This document shows, piece after piece, positions 44,981 through 55,539 of a stretch of 64,000 bases of DNA (the stretch's first letter is position 1; every line of letters begins with the position of its first letter). The stretch is from assembly GCA_001972305.1 (NCBI GenBank), contig BDDD01000060.1, positions 148,239-212,238 of the forward strand, given 5' to 3'. This DNA is from Cephalotus follicularis (Eukaryota; Streptophyta; Magnoliopsida; Oxalidales; Cephalotaceae). The position numbers and the translations under genes are program-made. The notes beneath the pieces are model-generated. The model was not told the origin of the DNA, did no database searches, and was given only the letters and a program-made list of their open reading frames with translations.

Positions 44981-46388
44981 TGTCAGTTTTGAGGTTTCGT
45001 TCTGTTTATGTTATGTGATGTTTGGGTTTAAATGTTTAGGTCTTAATATCATTCGTGGTGGAGTTTAGGACACTTCTAGGGTGCTTTTGTCCGGTATTCT
45101 AGATTGCTTAGATTTTCGACCTGCTAAGGTACGGATTCTTCCTTCTTTGGTACTCCTTCAATTAAATTGAATTTCCATTACTCGATAATTTTGCACGGAT
45201 TTATGTTTCTGGTTTTATTCGAAATAAAATTCATATTTCGATTGGATACCCTCACTTTGATAATAATTTTACTGAAATGGATTTATTGTTGTTACATCGG
45301 ATATTAATTTTTAATTTACATATTTTCTGCTATCGAAAATGTGTTATTGTTTTGGACATGGCTTCCACTTTAGGGAGTATGTTAAACTTCAGATACAGAT
45401 CGGATTTTGATTTTGATTTTTGATATGAAAGTATGATCCTCTTTAAATAATTTCAGATATGTCTGGAGACAGTTTACATAAGTATGTTTTAGAATTGTTT
45501 TAGAATAAAACAAAGTTTTAGCATAATAACATATAGAGAAAAACCCTACCTCTGAGGTATCATAGGCATGTTCTTTGGCACGGAGGACATGACACCTACC
45601 GTGGCGGTGTGATCGGTCTACGGCGTCTCTTTTAAATATGTATCCTGAGAGTAGGATATGGATCCTTTTGAGGCATATGAGTATACTCTAGTTATTGTCA
45701 GAATTCAGAAATTCAGTATTTGGGATTGTTTGTGTAGTGCCATACACGACTTTTCCGTCAGAGCATGTGGGCCTCGCGAACCCCTTGCACCTATATATGT
45801 ATGTATGTCAGATTTCTCTGTTATGGAATTATGAAATCAGATAAAGTTTTGAATTATGATAATATGTTTTTCGTAAAGTTATGATGATTTTATAACTTCT
45901 CATTTTCAAATATTCTGCTTTACATCTTGGAGAATATTTATTATGTTACTTTGCTAAATTTAAAGTTCCAATTATTTGTTCACCGTTTACTGTTTTACTT
46001 CCTTATCCATACTGCGGTTTGCTTAGCCGCGTTTTTGTTTCTATGTGGCAGGTTTCCAGAAGGATGGGGGAAACGTGTGATGAGAGTTACCCACTTGTCA
46101 GAGGTTCAGCTAGGAGTTGATCCATTGTGTTGTCAGTAGTGTTGACCATATTTTTAGTTAGTATCAGACTAGTTTCCTCTTAAACAGTATTTGGATTTCG
46201 GATTATGGTTTGCTTTCACTTATGTATTGTTAAGATTTTTAGACTTTGTTAAACATCAGTTTTGTTATAAGTTATGTTTCAGACCACCACATCCGTTTCG
46301 CATCAGTCTTTTGTTTAGGTATTCCGTTATGATTCAGTTTGGTATTATGACCTGTAAGGGCTCCCACCATCGGGGGTGTTACAGATTA

Positions 46389-46400
46389 TGGTATCAGAGA
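46389..46400 (+). other. E6 primer-binding site, segment 1
   Basis: TGGTATCAGAGA, 5 nt after the LTR. Confidence 0.88.
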
Positions 46401-46556
46401 AATAGGTTTTGTTTCCTTAGAAGACATAACTAGGTTTGACCTGTGAGATTGGGTAGACACCGGGTTAGGATTTCTTCGTTATGATCTTTTGATGTGTCTT
46501 TTCGTTTCGATACCCTGATTCTTTTGTCTTTATCTTGTCCTGGTTTTGTTGCGTAG

Positions 46557-47690
46557 ATGGCACGAACAAGGAACACCCCTCAGAGGACCGAACCAGTTGT
46601 GGCTCAGGATGGAGCAAGAAATGAGCCTGCAATTGACGAGATGGTTAGACAAGCTATGGCTCAGGAAGTGAACCGAGTGATACAGCAACAGCAAAATCCT
46701 GAGCACGATTGTCGTGAGCAAGTAGCTGGGGAGAATGTACCCGTTGATGCTCATGCAGCTAGGAGAGTTGGAGACCATCCTGATACTCCAGTTCATGTAT
46801 GGCTGGAAAGGTTCCAAAAACAGAGACCGCGATCCTTTACTTCGGCGCCAACACTAGTGGAGGTTGAGCATTGGATTGCTCATTTGGAGAAGATTTTCGA
46901 TATGCTGGAAAGCGGTGATAATCAGAAGGTTAAGTTGGCTGCGTAAAAGCTGGAGGGCGATGCCCGGACATGGTGGAAGACCTTGAAGACAGCTAAGGGT
47001 GGAGGTTTCGTTGAGACTTTGTCTTGGTCTGATTTCTGTGAGATCTTTTATCAGTAGTATTTCCCCACTGCTGATAAAGAGGCTTATGCTAGGGAGTTTC
47101 CAATGACGAGACAGAAGGAAGGTGAGTCTGTTACGGAGTTTTTAGCCCGGTTTACCAGGTTGGCGGGCTTTGCAGGACCTGCAGCGGGGTCGGGAGCAGA
47201 ACAGGCAGAAAAGTTTAAATGGAAGTTTCATTATCAGCTTAGGGGTAAGCTGATTAACTCGAGGTTTGCGGATGTGTCAGAGGTTGCAAACGCTGTGAAG
47301 AACATAGAAATGGAAAGGTTGGATTTTCAGGCTGCTCGTTTAGAAGGAGAGAAGAAGAGAAATAGAGGAGACTCTCAGGGCCAAAACTCGGGGCAGCAGG
47401 GTAAGGGCCGATATGGTAAGCAGCAAAAGAAAAATAATAACCGAGGAGGGGGACAATCTGGAAATGATCAAAGGCAGAATCAAGGAGCTATTGGTGGGGG
47501 TAACCCCAATGTTCAGATTGCACAGTGTGAGACTTGTGGAAAGAGGCATCCGGTTGGGACTTGTTACAAGGCTTTGGGAGCATGCTTTGTGTGCGGACAG
47601 CAGGGCCATCGTTTTATGCATTGCACAGACCCTCGAGCAAAGGAGAGGAAAGGTAATGGCGGAGACGCGGGACAGCGCAATGTAGGTGGC
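46557..47690 (+). pseudogene. gag: E6 segment 1: gag
   Basis: ATG 157 nt after the PBS. N-terminal region to HVWLERFQKQRPRSF, then capsid-like LVEVEHWIAHLEKIFDML, GDARTWWKTLK, EFLARFTRLAGFAGPA and YQLRGKLINSRFADVSEVAN, then a basic Gln/Asn/Gly-rich linker. Two zinc knuckles near 47528-47630 follow: CETCGKRHPVGTC (C-x2-C-x3-H-x4-C, one residue short in the first loop) and CFVCGQQGHRFMHC (canonical). In-frame stops at 46944-46946 (TAA, at an expected Tyr) and 47055-47057 (TAG, at an expected Gln in a CAGCAG pair). Gag coats and packages genomic RNA into particles in this family. Confidence 0.88.
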
Positions 47691-48170
47691 CGAGTCTTTG
47701 CTTTGACTACTCATCAGGCAGCGGGTGCTCCAGTTACTGTTTCGGGTTATGTCTCTGTTTGTTGTTGTATGGCTTATGTTTTGTATGATACTGGATCGAC
47801 TCACTCTGTATTAGCAAGATCTTTTGTTCGGCATCTTGGGGTGCCATCTCTATCTCTAGATCCAACTTTGGTTCTTTCGACCCCTATGGGGACATCTGCT
47901 GTAATATCTAAATTTTTTCGTGCTTGTCCTATTGTTTTTGATGATCGCGTTCGAGATGCGGATCGTTTCCCAATAGATATGCGTGACTTTGACATGATTC
48001 TTGGCGTGGATTGATTAGATCGCCATCGTGCCATGATTGACTGTCACACTCGGAGGGTTTTGTTTGGGGATGTGGATAGGCCTGATTTTGTTTATCAGGG
48101 TTCACAGCCTAGAAAAGAAGTTAAGGTTATTTCTGCTTTGAAGGCTCGAAAGTTGGTAGCTTAGGGTGCT
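47691..48170 (+). pseudogene. pol: E6 segment 1: protease
   Basis: Continues the gag frame. Active site YVLYDTGSTHSVLARSF (D-T-G intact), then STPMGTSAVIS and the second box ILGVD followed by TGA (48012-48014) at the Trp of the usual MDWL, and a TAG at 48162-48164 before GAEGYLAIV. Aspartic protease that would process the polyprotein; cut off by the stops. Confidence 0.87.
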
Positions 48171-49571
48171 GAGGGTTACCTAGCTATTGTAAAAGACGTC
48201 TCTAAGGATGAGCCTCGCCTTGAGGACTATCCGGTTGTTAGAGAATTTTCAGATCTGTTTCCGGAGGAGTTACCGGGTTTGCCACCGCAACGGGAAGTGG
48301 AGTTTACCATCGAGCTCATTCCTGGAGCGGCACCAATATCTGAAACACCTTACAGAATGGCACCGTTAGAATTGCAAGAATTGAAGGAACAGTTACAAGA
48401 ATTGTTGGATCGGGGTTTTATCCGGCCTAGTGTTTCACCGTAGGGAGCTCCGGTTCTTTTTGTCAGGAAGAAGGACGGGTCTATGAGGTTGTGCATAGAC
48501 TACAGAGAGCTTAATCGGATCACTATTAGAAATAAATACCCTTTGCCTCAGATTGATGACCTTTTTGATCAACTCCAAGGTGCACGGTATTTTTCTAAGA
48601 TCGATTTGAGATCGGGTTATCATCAGCTACGGGTGAAAGATGAAGACATAGCTAAGACTGCTTTTCGTACACGGTACGAACATCATGAATTTCTGGTGAT
48701 GCCATTTGGACTTACAAATGCACCGGCAGTCTTTATGGATCTGATGAATCGGGTGTTTCATGAATACTTGGACAAGTTTGTGATTGTGTTCATTGATGAC
48801 ATTCTTGTGTATTCCAAGTCGAGAGAAGAACATGAAGCTCAACTTTGGATAGTGCTGGGTATTTTGAGGAAGAATCAGCTTTATGCGAAGTTTTCGAAGT
48901 GTGAATTTTGGTTGGAGCAGGTAACATTTTTAGGCCATGTGGTTACAGTAGATGGTATTAGTGTGGATCCTGCAAAGGTTAAGACTATTACCAAATGGCC
49001 GAGGCCTACTACGGTAACGGAAGTTAGGAGCTTTTTGGGTCTGGCTGGCTACTATAGATGGTTTGTGGAAGGCTTCTCCTCCATAGCCTTGCCACTGACA
49101 CAACTTTTAAGAAAAGGAGCCAAGTTTGTGTGGAACGAAGAAAGGGAAGCAAGTTTTGAGAAATTGAAGAACGGTCTGGTGTCTGCACCAATTCTTCGGT
49201 TACCGTCTGGGTCAGGGGGATACCAGATTTACAGCGATGCTTCCAAGAAAGGTTTGGGATGTGTTCTTATGCAGCACGGTCATGTGATAGCCTATGCTTC
49301 AAGACAGTTGAAGCCTTATGAAGTGAACTACCCTACGCATGATCTGGAGTTAGCAGCTGTGGTTTTTGCGTTGAAAATCTGGAGGCACTATTTGTACGGA
49401 GAGACTTGTGATGTTTTCATTGATCATAAGAGTCTCAAGTACATATTCACACAAAAGGAGTTGAACATGCGACAGAGGAGATGGTTGGAGCTTTTGAAGG
49501 ACTATGACCTGAATATTCAGTACCACCCGGTAAAGCAAATGTGGTAGCTGATGCTTTGAGTCGGAAGAGTT
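48171..49571 (+). pseudogene. pol: E6 segment 1: reverse transcriptase and RNase H
   Basis: Starts EFSDLFPEELPGLPPQREVE and continues in one frame. A TAG at 48441-48443 stands at the Trp of SPWGAPV. The fingers [44 protein letters not shown], palm FIDDILVYS (intact) and thumb follow, then RNase H ([19 protein letters not shown]). The one-base deletion near 49528 shifts the frame to a TAG at 49545-49547. From 48752 on, no difference from 38054 onward is visible, so the two were duplicated after this lesion arose. Confidence 0.9.
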
Positions 49572-50473
49572 CTGGAAGTGTAGCGGCTTTGCTTACTCAG
49601 CCGCAGTTGATAGCAGATATGGAGCATTTGGATTTGAATTTGTTTGTTCGGGGTTCTGAGGTTATATGGCTAGTATGAGTATAGAGCCTACCCTTATATC
49701 TCGGATTAAGACGGCTCAGAGTGATGATGGTGAACTATGGGCGTTAATCCAGAATATTGATAAGGGTAAACAGTTAGAGTTCCTGGTGGATGAACATGGA
49801 GTGATTTGGTTGGGTTGTCGGTTGTGTGTGCCGGCAGATACTACTATTAGAGACATTGTTTTGTCAAAGGCGCACAGTTCTCCATTCTCTATACATCCAG
49901 GTTCTACAAAAATGTATAGGGACTTGAAGCAGAATTTCTGGTGGAATGGAATGAAGAGGGATGTAGCAGAGTATGTTGGGAGGTGTTTGATCTGTCAGCA
50001 GGTTAAGATTGAGCACCAACGAGCCAGTGGTTTGTTACAGCTCTTGGAGGTTCCAGTTTGGAAATGGGAAAGCATAGCAATGGACTTTGTTACAGGATTG
50101 CCAAGGACGTTCAAGAGAAATGATACCATCTGGGTAGTGGTGGATCATTTGACTAAATCAGCACATTTCTTGGCTATCCGGGAGAACTTTTCTGTAGATC
50201 GGTTGGCGGAAGTTTTCCAGGAAGAGATTGTGAGACTACATGGGACACCTGTATCCATTGTTTCGGATAGGGATCCTCGTTTCACATCTAGATTTTGGAA
50301 GGGATTCCAAAAATCTTGGGGAACACGGCTTAATTACAGTACAACTTTTCACCCACAGACATATGGACAGTCGAAGAGGACCATCCAGACTTTAGAGGAC
50401 ATGCTGAGGTCTTGTGCATTAGAGTGGGCTGGAAACTGGGATGAATATTTGAGCTTGGTGGAGTTTGCATATA
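49572..50473 (+). pseudogene. pol: E6 segment 1: integrase, truncated
   Basis: HHCC domain (AHSSPFSIHPGSTK ... CLICQQVK), Asp in AMDFVTGLP and Asp in SDRDPRF; GQSKRT in place of GQSERT loses the third catalytic acid, as in segment 0. The frame breaks off after SLVEFAY at 50473. The C-terminal GPF and chromodomain regions are absent, replaced by an LTR fragment read as unrelated residues. Confidence 0.9.
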
Positions 50474-50475
50474 AA

Positions 50476-50945
50476 TCTGCTTTACATCTTGGAGAATATT
50501 TATTATGTTACTTTGCTAAATTTAAAGTTCCAATTATTTGTTCACCGTTTACTGTTTTACTTCCTTATCCGTACTGAGGTTTGCTCAGCCGCGTTTTTGT
50601 TTCTATGCGGCAGGTTTCCAAAAGGATGGGGGAAACGTGTGATGAGAGTTACCCACTTGTCAGAGGTTCAGCTAGGAGTTGATCCATTGTGTTGTCAGTA
50701 GTGTTGATCATATTTTTAGTTAGTATCAGACTAGTTTCCTCTTAAACAGTATTTGGATTTCGGATTATGGTTTGCTTACACTTATGTATTGTTAAGATTT
50801 TTAGACTTTGTTAAACATCGGTTTTGTTATAAGTTATGTTTCAGACCACCACATCCGTTTCGCATCAGTCTTTTGTTTATGTATTCTGTTATGATTCAGT
50901 TTGGTATTATGACCTGTAAGGGCTCCTACCATCGGGGGTGTTACA
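50476..50945 (+). repeat. E6 LTR fragment (last 470 bp)
   Basis: Corresponds to the end of copies 1 and 2 from TCTGCTTTACATCTTGG on, ending GGGGTGTTACA. The upstream 2.07 kb of the LTR is missing. Confidence 0.9.
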
Positions 50946-50950
50946 GATTA

Positions 50951-50962
50951 TGGTATCAGAGA
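50951..50962 (+). other. E6 primer-binding site, segment 2
   Basis: TGGTATCAGAGA, 5 nt after the LTR fragment. Confidence 0.87.
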
Positions 50963-51118
50963 AATAGGTTTTGTTTCCTTAGAAGACCTAACTAGGTTTG
51001 ACCTGTGAGATTGGGTAGACACCGGGTTAGGATTTCTTCGTTATGATCTTTTGATGTGTCTTTTCGTTTTGATACCTTGATTCTTTTGTCTTTATCTTGT
51101 CCTGGTTTTGTTGCGTAG

Positions 51119-52250
51119 ATGGCATGAACAAGGAACACCCCTCAGAGGACCGAACCATTTGTGGCTCAGAATGGAGCAGGAAATGAGCCTGCAATTGACG
51201 AGTGGTTAGACAAGCTGTGGCTCAGGAAGTGAACCGAGTGATACAGCAACAGCAAAATCATGAGTACGGTCGTCGTGAGCAAGTAGCTGGGGAGAATGTA
51301 CCCGTTGATGCTCATGCAGCTAGGAGAGTTGGAGACCATCCTGATACTCCAGTTCATGTATGGCTGGAAAGGTTCAAAAAACAGAGACCGCGATCCTTTA
51401 CTTCAGCGCCAACACTAGTGGAGGCTGAGCATTGGATTGCTCATTTGGAGAAGATTTTCGATGTGCTGGAATGTGGTGATAATCATAAGGTTAAGTTGGC
51501 TACGTATAAGCTGGAGGGTGATGTCCAGACATGGTAGAAGACCTTGAAGACAGCTAACGGTGGAGGTTTCGTTGATACTTTGTCTTGGTCTGATTTCTGT
51601 GAGATCTTTTATTAGCAGTATTTCCCCACTGCTGATAAAGAGGCTTATGCTAGGGAGTTTCTAATGACGAGACAGAAGGAAGGTGAGTCTATTACGGAGT
51701 TTTTAGCCCGGTTTACCAGGTTGGCGGGCTTTGCAGGACCTGCAGCGGGGTCGGTAGCAGAACAGGCAGAAAATTTTAAATGGAAGTTGCATTATCAGCT
51801 CAGGGGTAAGCTGATTAACTCGAGGTTTGCGGATGTGTCAGAGGTTGCAAACGCTGCGAAGAACATAGAAATGGAAAGGTTGGGTTTTTAGGCTGCTCGT
51901 TTAGAAGGAGAAAAGAAGACAAATAGGGGAGACTCTCAGGGCCGAAACACAGGGCAACAGGGTAAGGGCCGATATGGTAAGCAGCAAAAGAAAAATAATA
52001 ACCGAGGAGGGGGACAATCTGGAAATGATCAAAGGCAGAATCAAGGAGCTATTGGTGGGGGTAACCCCAATGTTCAAATTGCACAGTGTGAGACTTGTGG
52101 AAAGAGGCATCCGGTTGGGACTTGTTACAAGGCTTCGGGAGCATGCTTTGTGTGCGGACAACAGGGCCATCTTTTTATGGATTGCACAAACCCTCGAGCA
52201 AAGGAGAGGAAAGGTAATGGCGGAGATGCGGGATAGCGCAATGTAGGTGG
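51119..52250 (+). pseudogene. gag: E6 segment 2: gag
   Basis: The ATG at 51119 is followed two codons later by TGA (51125-51127; Arg CGA to TGA). A one-base loss near 51202 shifts the frame; further stops lie at 51535-51537 (TAG, expected Trp), 51613-51615 (TAG, expected Gln) and after GF near 51889. The same blocks as segment 1 are readable: HVWLERFKKQRPRSF, LVEAEHWIAHLEKIF, FLARFTRLAGFAG, knuckles CETCGKRHPVGTC and CFVCGQQGHLFMDC. In the CAGCAG pair this copy lost the first Gln codon while segment 1 lost the second. Confidence 0.88.
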
Positions 52251-52704
52251 CCGAGTCTTTGCTTTGACTACTCATCAGGCAGCGGGTGCTCCAGGTACTG
52301 TTTCGGGTTATGTCTATGTTTGTTGTCGTATGGCTTATGTTTTGTATGATACTGGATCGACTCACTCTGTAGTAGCAAGATCTTTTGTTCGGCATCTTGG
52401 GGTGCCATCTCTATCTCTGGATCCAACTTTGGTTCTTTCGACCCCTATGGGGACATATGTTGTAATATCTGAATGTTTTCGTGCTTGTCCTATTGTTTTT
52501 GATGATCGCGTTCGAGATCCGGATCGTTTCCCAATAGATATGCATGACTTTGACATGATTCTTGGCATGGATTGGTTAGATCGCCATCGTGCCACGATTG
52601 ACTGTCACACGCGGAGGGTTTTGTTTGGGGATGTGGATAGGTCTGATTTTGTTTATCAGGGTTCACAGCCGAGAAAAGAAGTTAAGGTTATTTCTGCTTT
52701 GAAG
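52251..52704 (+). pseudogene. pol: E6 segment 2: protease, truncated
   Basis: Open from 52251 with YVLYDTGSTHSVVARSF (active site intact) and the second box ILGMDWLDRH intact, better preserved than in segment 1. The frame runs into E4 LTR sequence at about 52704 (after VISALKPRK), so the fused tail has no meaning. Confidence 0.87.
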
Positions 52705-53128
52705 CCTCGAAAGATCATGCCTGCACCAACCATGCGACGCACCGAAACGTACTGAGGAGAACACTCACCTACTAGACGCGTAGACGGGTGAAGAAAGTTC
52801 CAACCTCAAACAGCGCTCAAAGCTTCATAAGAAAGATGAAAAATGAAGGCTCACTCTCCCAACTGCTTCTTCAGACGTGATAGATGGACATGATATCTGC
52901 CAAAGTCAACTGTTAAGCTTCCTAAGCAAGCTTTGCACATATCCCAACACCATCTAACACTTCTCTTATCTCTTAACCTATCTTACCAACATTGGGCCTC
53001 CACCAAGTCCAAAGCCAACAACACTTACCCAAGAAAAGAGTAGCCCAAACCAACCACCACAAAGGAGAAAAAAAAAATTCCCCCTGGCCCAAACATCAAT
53101 TTATCCAAAATGAATGCGGGTCGTTACA
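52705..53128 (-). repeat. E4 5' LTR, second part (outer end)
   Basis: Matches about 23578-24013 of the E4 3' LTR and ends GGGTCGTTACA at 53128, the outer end of E4. The flank ATCAC pairs with ATGAC at 18387-18391. Confidence 0.88.
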
Positions 53129-54567
53129 ATCACCCATTCTGTTATTCCCTCTAATGCCAGCCAAAGTTCTTTCAATCTCTAGGTCCCTCATGTATATATA
53201 TATTCTCAAGTTCATGGCATAAATTCTGGTTTGATTTAACATCACAAAAAATAATGATTTAGCCTAGGCACAGCCTAACCTCTCAAATCTTGATACTCTC
53301 AAAAGATTGATTGGTTAAAGGATGTCTTTGGTGCAATCACATAGAAAAACTAAGAATCATAGCATGATGTAAATAGATTAGAGCTACAAGCACTAAAACA
53401 TCAAAACATATTTTATATCATTAAAATTCCTTCTCATCAATGTTCCACATACATTAAAAAGAAAAGATTGTCTTACAAACATGCCATAAAACCAAAAAAC
53501 CAGAACTTTATATATATATATAAAACATGAGTTCATCTACATCCAGAGATTAAGAAAATTAGCCGATCATGACGATGGTAGCAGCAATAATCTTCAATTC
53601 ATTTTTCACCATCGAGTAGCCGCTTTTCTTCTTTTTGTTTCACGTTAACCAGCCTCTTTTAGACCCCCTTGACGTTTTCTTTTTATAGTACAATACTCTA
53701 AGAAAAATAGAAAAAATCTAACCTATTACAATCATACTAAAACTGTAAAAACTTTCCAATTCTCTTGCTTGATGCGTCGTAAGCGTCGACGCTTAAGTCC
53801 TAGGAGTTAATGGTTTGGCGTGTTATGTTGAGATGCATTTCGCATTTGTTGTTTGGCATCAACTTAATTATTTGAACTGCAGTGTAAAGCGTCGACCCTT
53901 CCTTTGAAACCATCAGCGCTTTGAGTCGAGGCGTTGACACTATAATGAAAACGTTGACGCTTAAAGGGCGCAATCTGATTTTTAACTTTTTGTACTAAAG
54001 CTTCGACGCTTTAACCTTAACTGCTGGCGCTTTCAGGCTAAGCGTTGACGCTTATAGCCAAGGAGTCGACGCTTTGCCCTATTTCCTGCAGAATTTTGTC
54101 AATTCTTCACTCTTTGATCTCCTAGCTCTCAATTTGTGACAATTTAACTCATGTTTCTGCATTTTGATCTTTTTGGCTTCTTACCTGAGAGTCAATCAAA
54201 CACAACCAAAGTAATATGTTCCAAACATAAAAGTACAATGATTAACTCATTCAAATGAATACATTTTTATGCTCGTCGGCTAGTATAAAAGGGTAGCATC
54301 GGAATATAGCATTTGTATGGCTTATATGACCATTGTTTTCTCGTATAGCATAGAATATATGCTTACTGAATCCATAATGTCATGACTTTGTAGACGTGGA
54401 CCCTATAGCTGATTCGGCGCATCGAGGGCCTAGTTCGCGGTAGTTACTTGCTGTGAAACAATGAGTGGGACATTCCCTTCATTCTATTTATTTCGAGACT
54501 TCTGTTTAAGTTGTGCCGTGTTATACTTGTGTTATTGATGATTCGATCGGGATTTGAATCCCGTATG
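53129..54567 (-). other. Probable 5' side of E3 followed by unassigned repeat DNA
   Basis: By target-site logic this continues E3 upstream of its gag. On the minus strand 53137-53129 read ATG GGT GAT and join in frame to the gag at 18390. No PBS or LTR edge could be fixed: a tRNA-Asp-type PBS, as I recall for Athila elements, is not visible. A TATATATATATA run lies near 53510-53522. A cluster of TCGA words lies at 53764-54075. From about 54240 the sequence seems to belong with 57484-57785 and 60318-60720, since solo LTRs S2 and S3 interrupt one continuous host stretch. No coding region is supported. Confidence 0.4.
53764..54075. repeat. TCGA-word cluster, GCGTCGACGCTT class, in unassigned DNA
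   Basis: About ten words: AAGCGTCGACGCTTAAG (contains the perfect 14-bp palindrome), AGCGTCGACCCTTCC, GCTTCGACGCTTTAAC, AGCGTTGACGCTTATAG and GAGTCGACGCTTTGCCC. By analogy it marks the U3 of an LTR whose ends I cannot place. Confidence 0.7.
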
Positions 54568-55539
54568 TGTAATACCCCATTCGTTCGTGTGCTTGTTTTT
54601 GGATTTTTATTTAATTTTATTCGTTTTGTTATATTATGTTGGTCTATTTATAAAATTTTATTTGGACCTTTATGTTTTGGGCTTTATAATACCAATTATG
54701 TTGCCTTTTGGATAATTAATAAAATGTAATTGTAGGTAGATAATAATTGTTGTGGGTATTTTAAAGTGATCAAAATTGGTTTTTAATACAAACAAATAAA
54801 AAAAAGGAACAAATATTGTATTTTGGCAAATAAATATTACTTTCTATTTTTCCCTCTCCCTCTCTCTCACGTATTCTTCCTTATTCCTGCCCAAACCGAT
54901 TCTTTCCTTCTCCTGCTCTCTAGCAATCCTGAATCTCTGCCCTAATTCCTTATCTAATAAGATTGTGATTGCTCCTTTCCATACCCAACAGATTTTACTT
55001 ATTATATTTTCTGTTATGTATGCCTATTACCATTGTCATATGCCATGATTGTTTTCTTCAGTTTGGTAGCCGAATTTGCAAGGATTAGAACCTGTTATTG
55101 TCTTCTTTGCTTCACTGAATCAGGTTTGTATAATCATGGTTCAATTAGTATATGGTTATCCTGCTTTGTTATGATTTGTTTGTATGTATGCATAAACTGT
55201 TAGAGTCCAATTTTAATTCCTGATATACATGATTTGTTAATGTTTTGAGATTGTTAGTAAGTCCTGGGAAGTCTAGTAATGGTACTAAACTGGTTTTGGA
55301 TTTAACAGTAAAGGTTTGACAGAAAATTGAACACATAAGTTATGTATATAGTAAATTGGAACTTGCTCCTCTTAAAAGCATGATCACCAATTGCCTGAAT
55401 TTTTTTTATTCTGGATGTTTAAATGCCATGGTTAAGTCACATAAGTCTTGTTTAAATGTTAGTAATCTTCTGGTATTATAACATTGGAGTTTTGACATCA
55501 AAATTTCATTGAATTGCTATGTTTTTGCTATTCTGTCGC

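Larger units (their letters stand above)
43838..46383 (+). repeat. E6 LTR, copy 2 (2546 bp)
   Basis: TGTAATATCC to GGGGTGTTACA. It is 11 bp longer than copy 1, accounted for by a GTTTTAGAATT duplication near 45487 plus single-base indels. TCGA-word clusters at 43960-44100 and 44834-44980; TATATATGTATG near 45793-45804. Confidence 0.92.
43838..50473 (+). mobile_element. E6 segment 1: 5' LTR with gag-pol truncated in integrase
   Basis: Complete LTR, PBS, gag, protease, RT, RNase H and the first 290 or so residues of integrase, ending abruptly at 50473 where an LTR fragment (segment 2) starts. It is inserted in the E5 5' LTR after ACGGT; the second target copy is not visible because the right end is rearranged. 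Confidence 0.88.
50474..52704 (+). mobile_element. E6 segment 2: LTR 3' fragment, PBS, gag and protease
   Basis: An LTR fragment joined directly to truncated integrase, then PBS, gag and most of protease, ending at a microhomology joint with the E4 LTR near 52704. It differs from segment 1 at many sites, so it is an older sister copy, not a fresh duplicate. The head-to-tail order suggests a former tandem (LTR-internal-LTR-internal) that lost the middle. Confidence 0.85.
18392..53128 (-). mobile_element. E4: chromovirus-type Ty3/gypsy element, heavily nested
   Basis: Minus-strand element whose outer ends are TGACACGCCCC (18392) and TCGTTACA (53128), flanked by ATGAC and ATCAC as an imperfect 5-bp duplication. 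Own parts: 3' LTR 18392-24013 (split by S1), PPT, integrase to gag 24050-28812, PBS 28923-28934, and 5' LTR 28941-30962 plus 52705-53128. Everything from 30963 to 52704 is later material (E5, E6). The 5' LTR lost roughly 0.6 kb at the point where E5 and E6 sit. Confidence 0.85.

Noticed and set aside
53137..54567. tRNA-Asp-type PBS and LTR edge for E3
   Set aside because: I looked for TGGCGCC-type text on the minus strand and for TG...CA ends with a partner copy; none was convincing.
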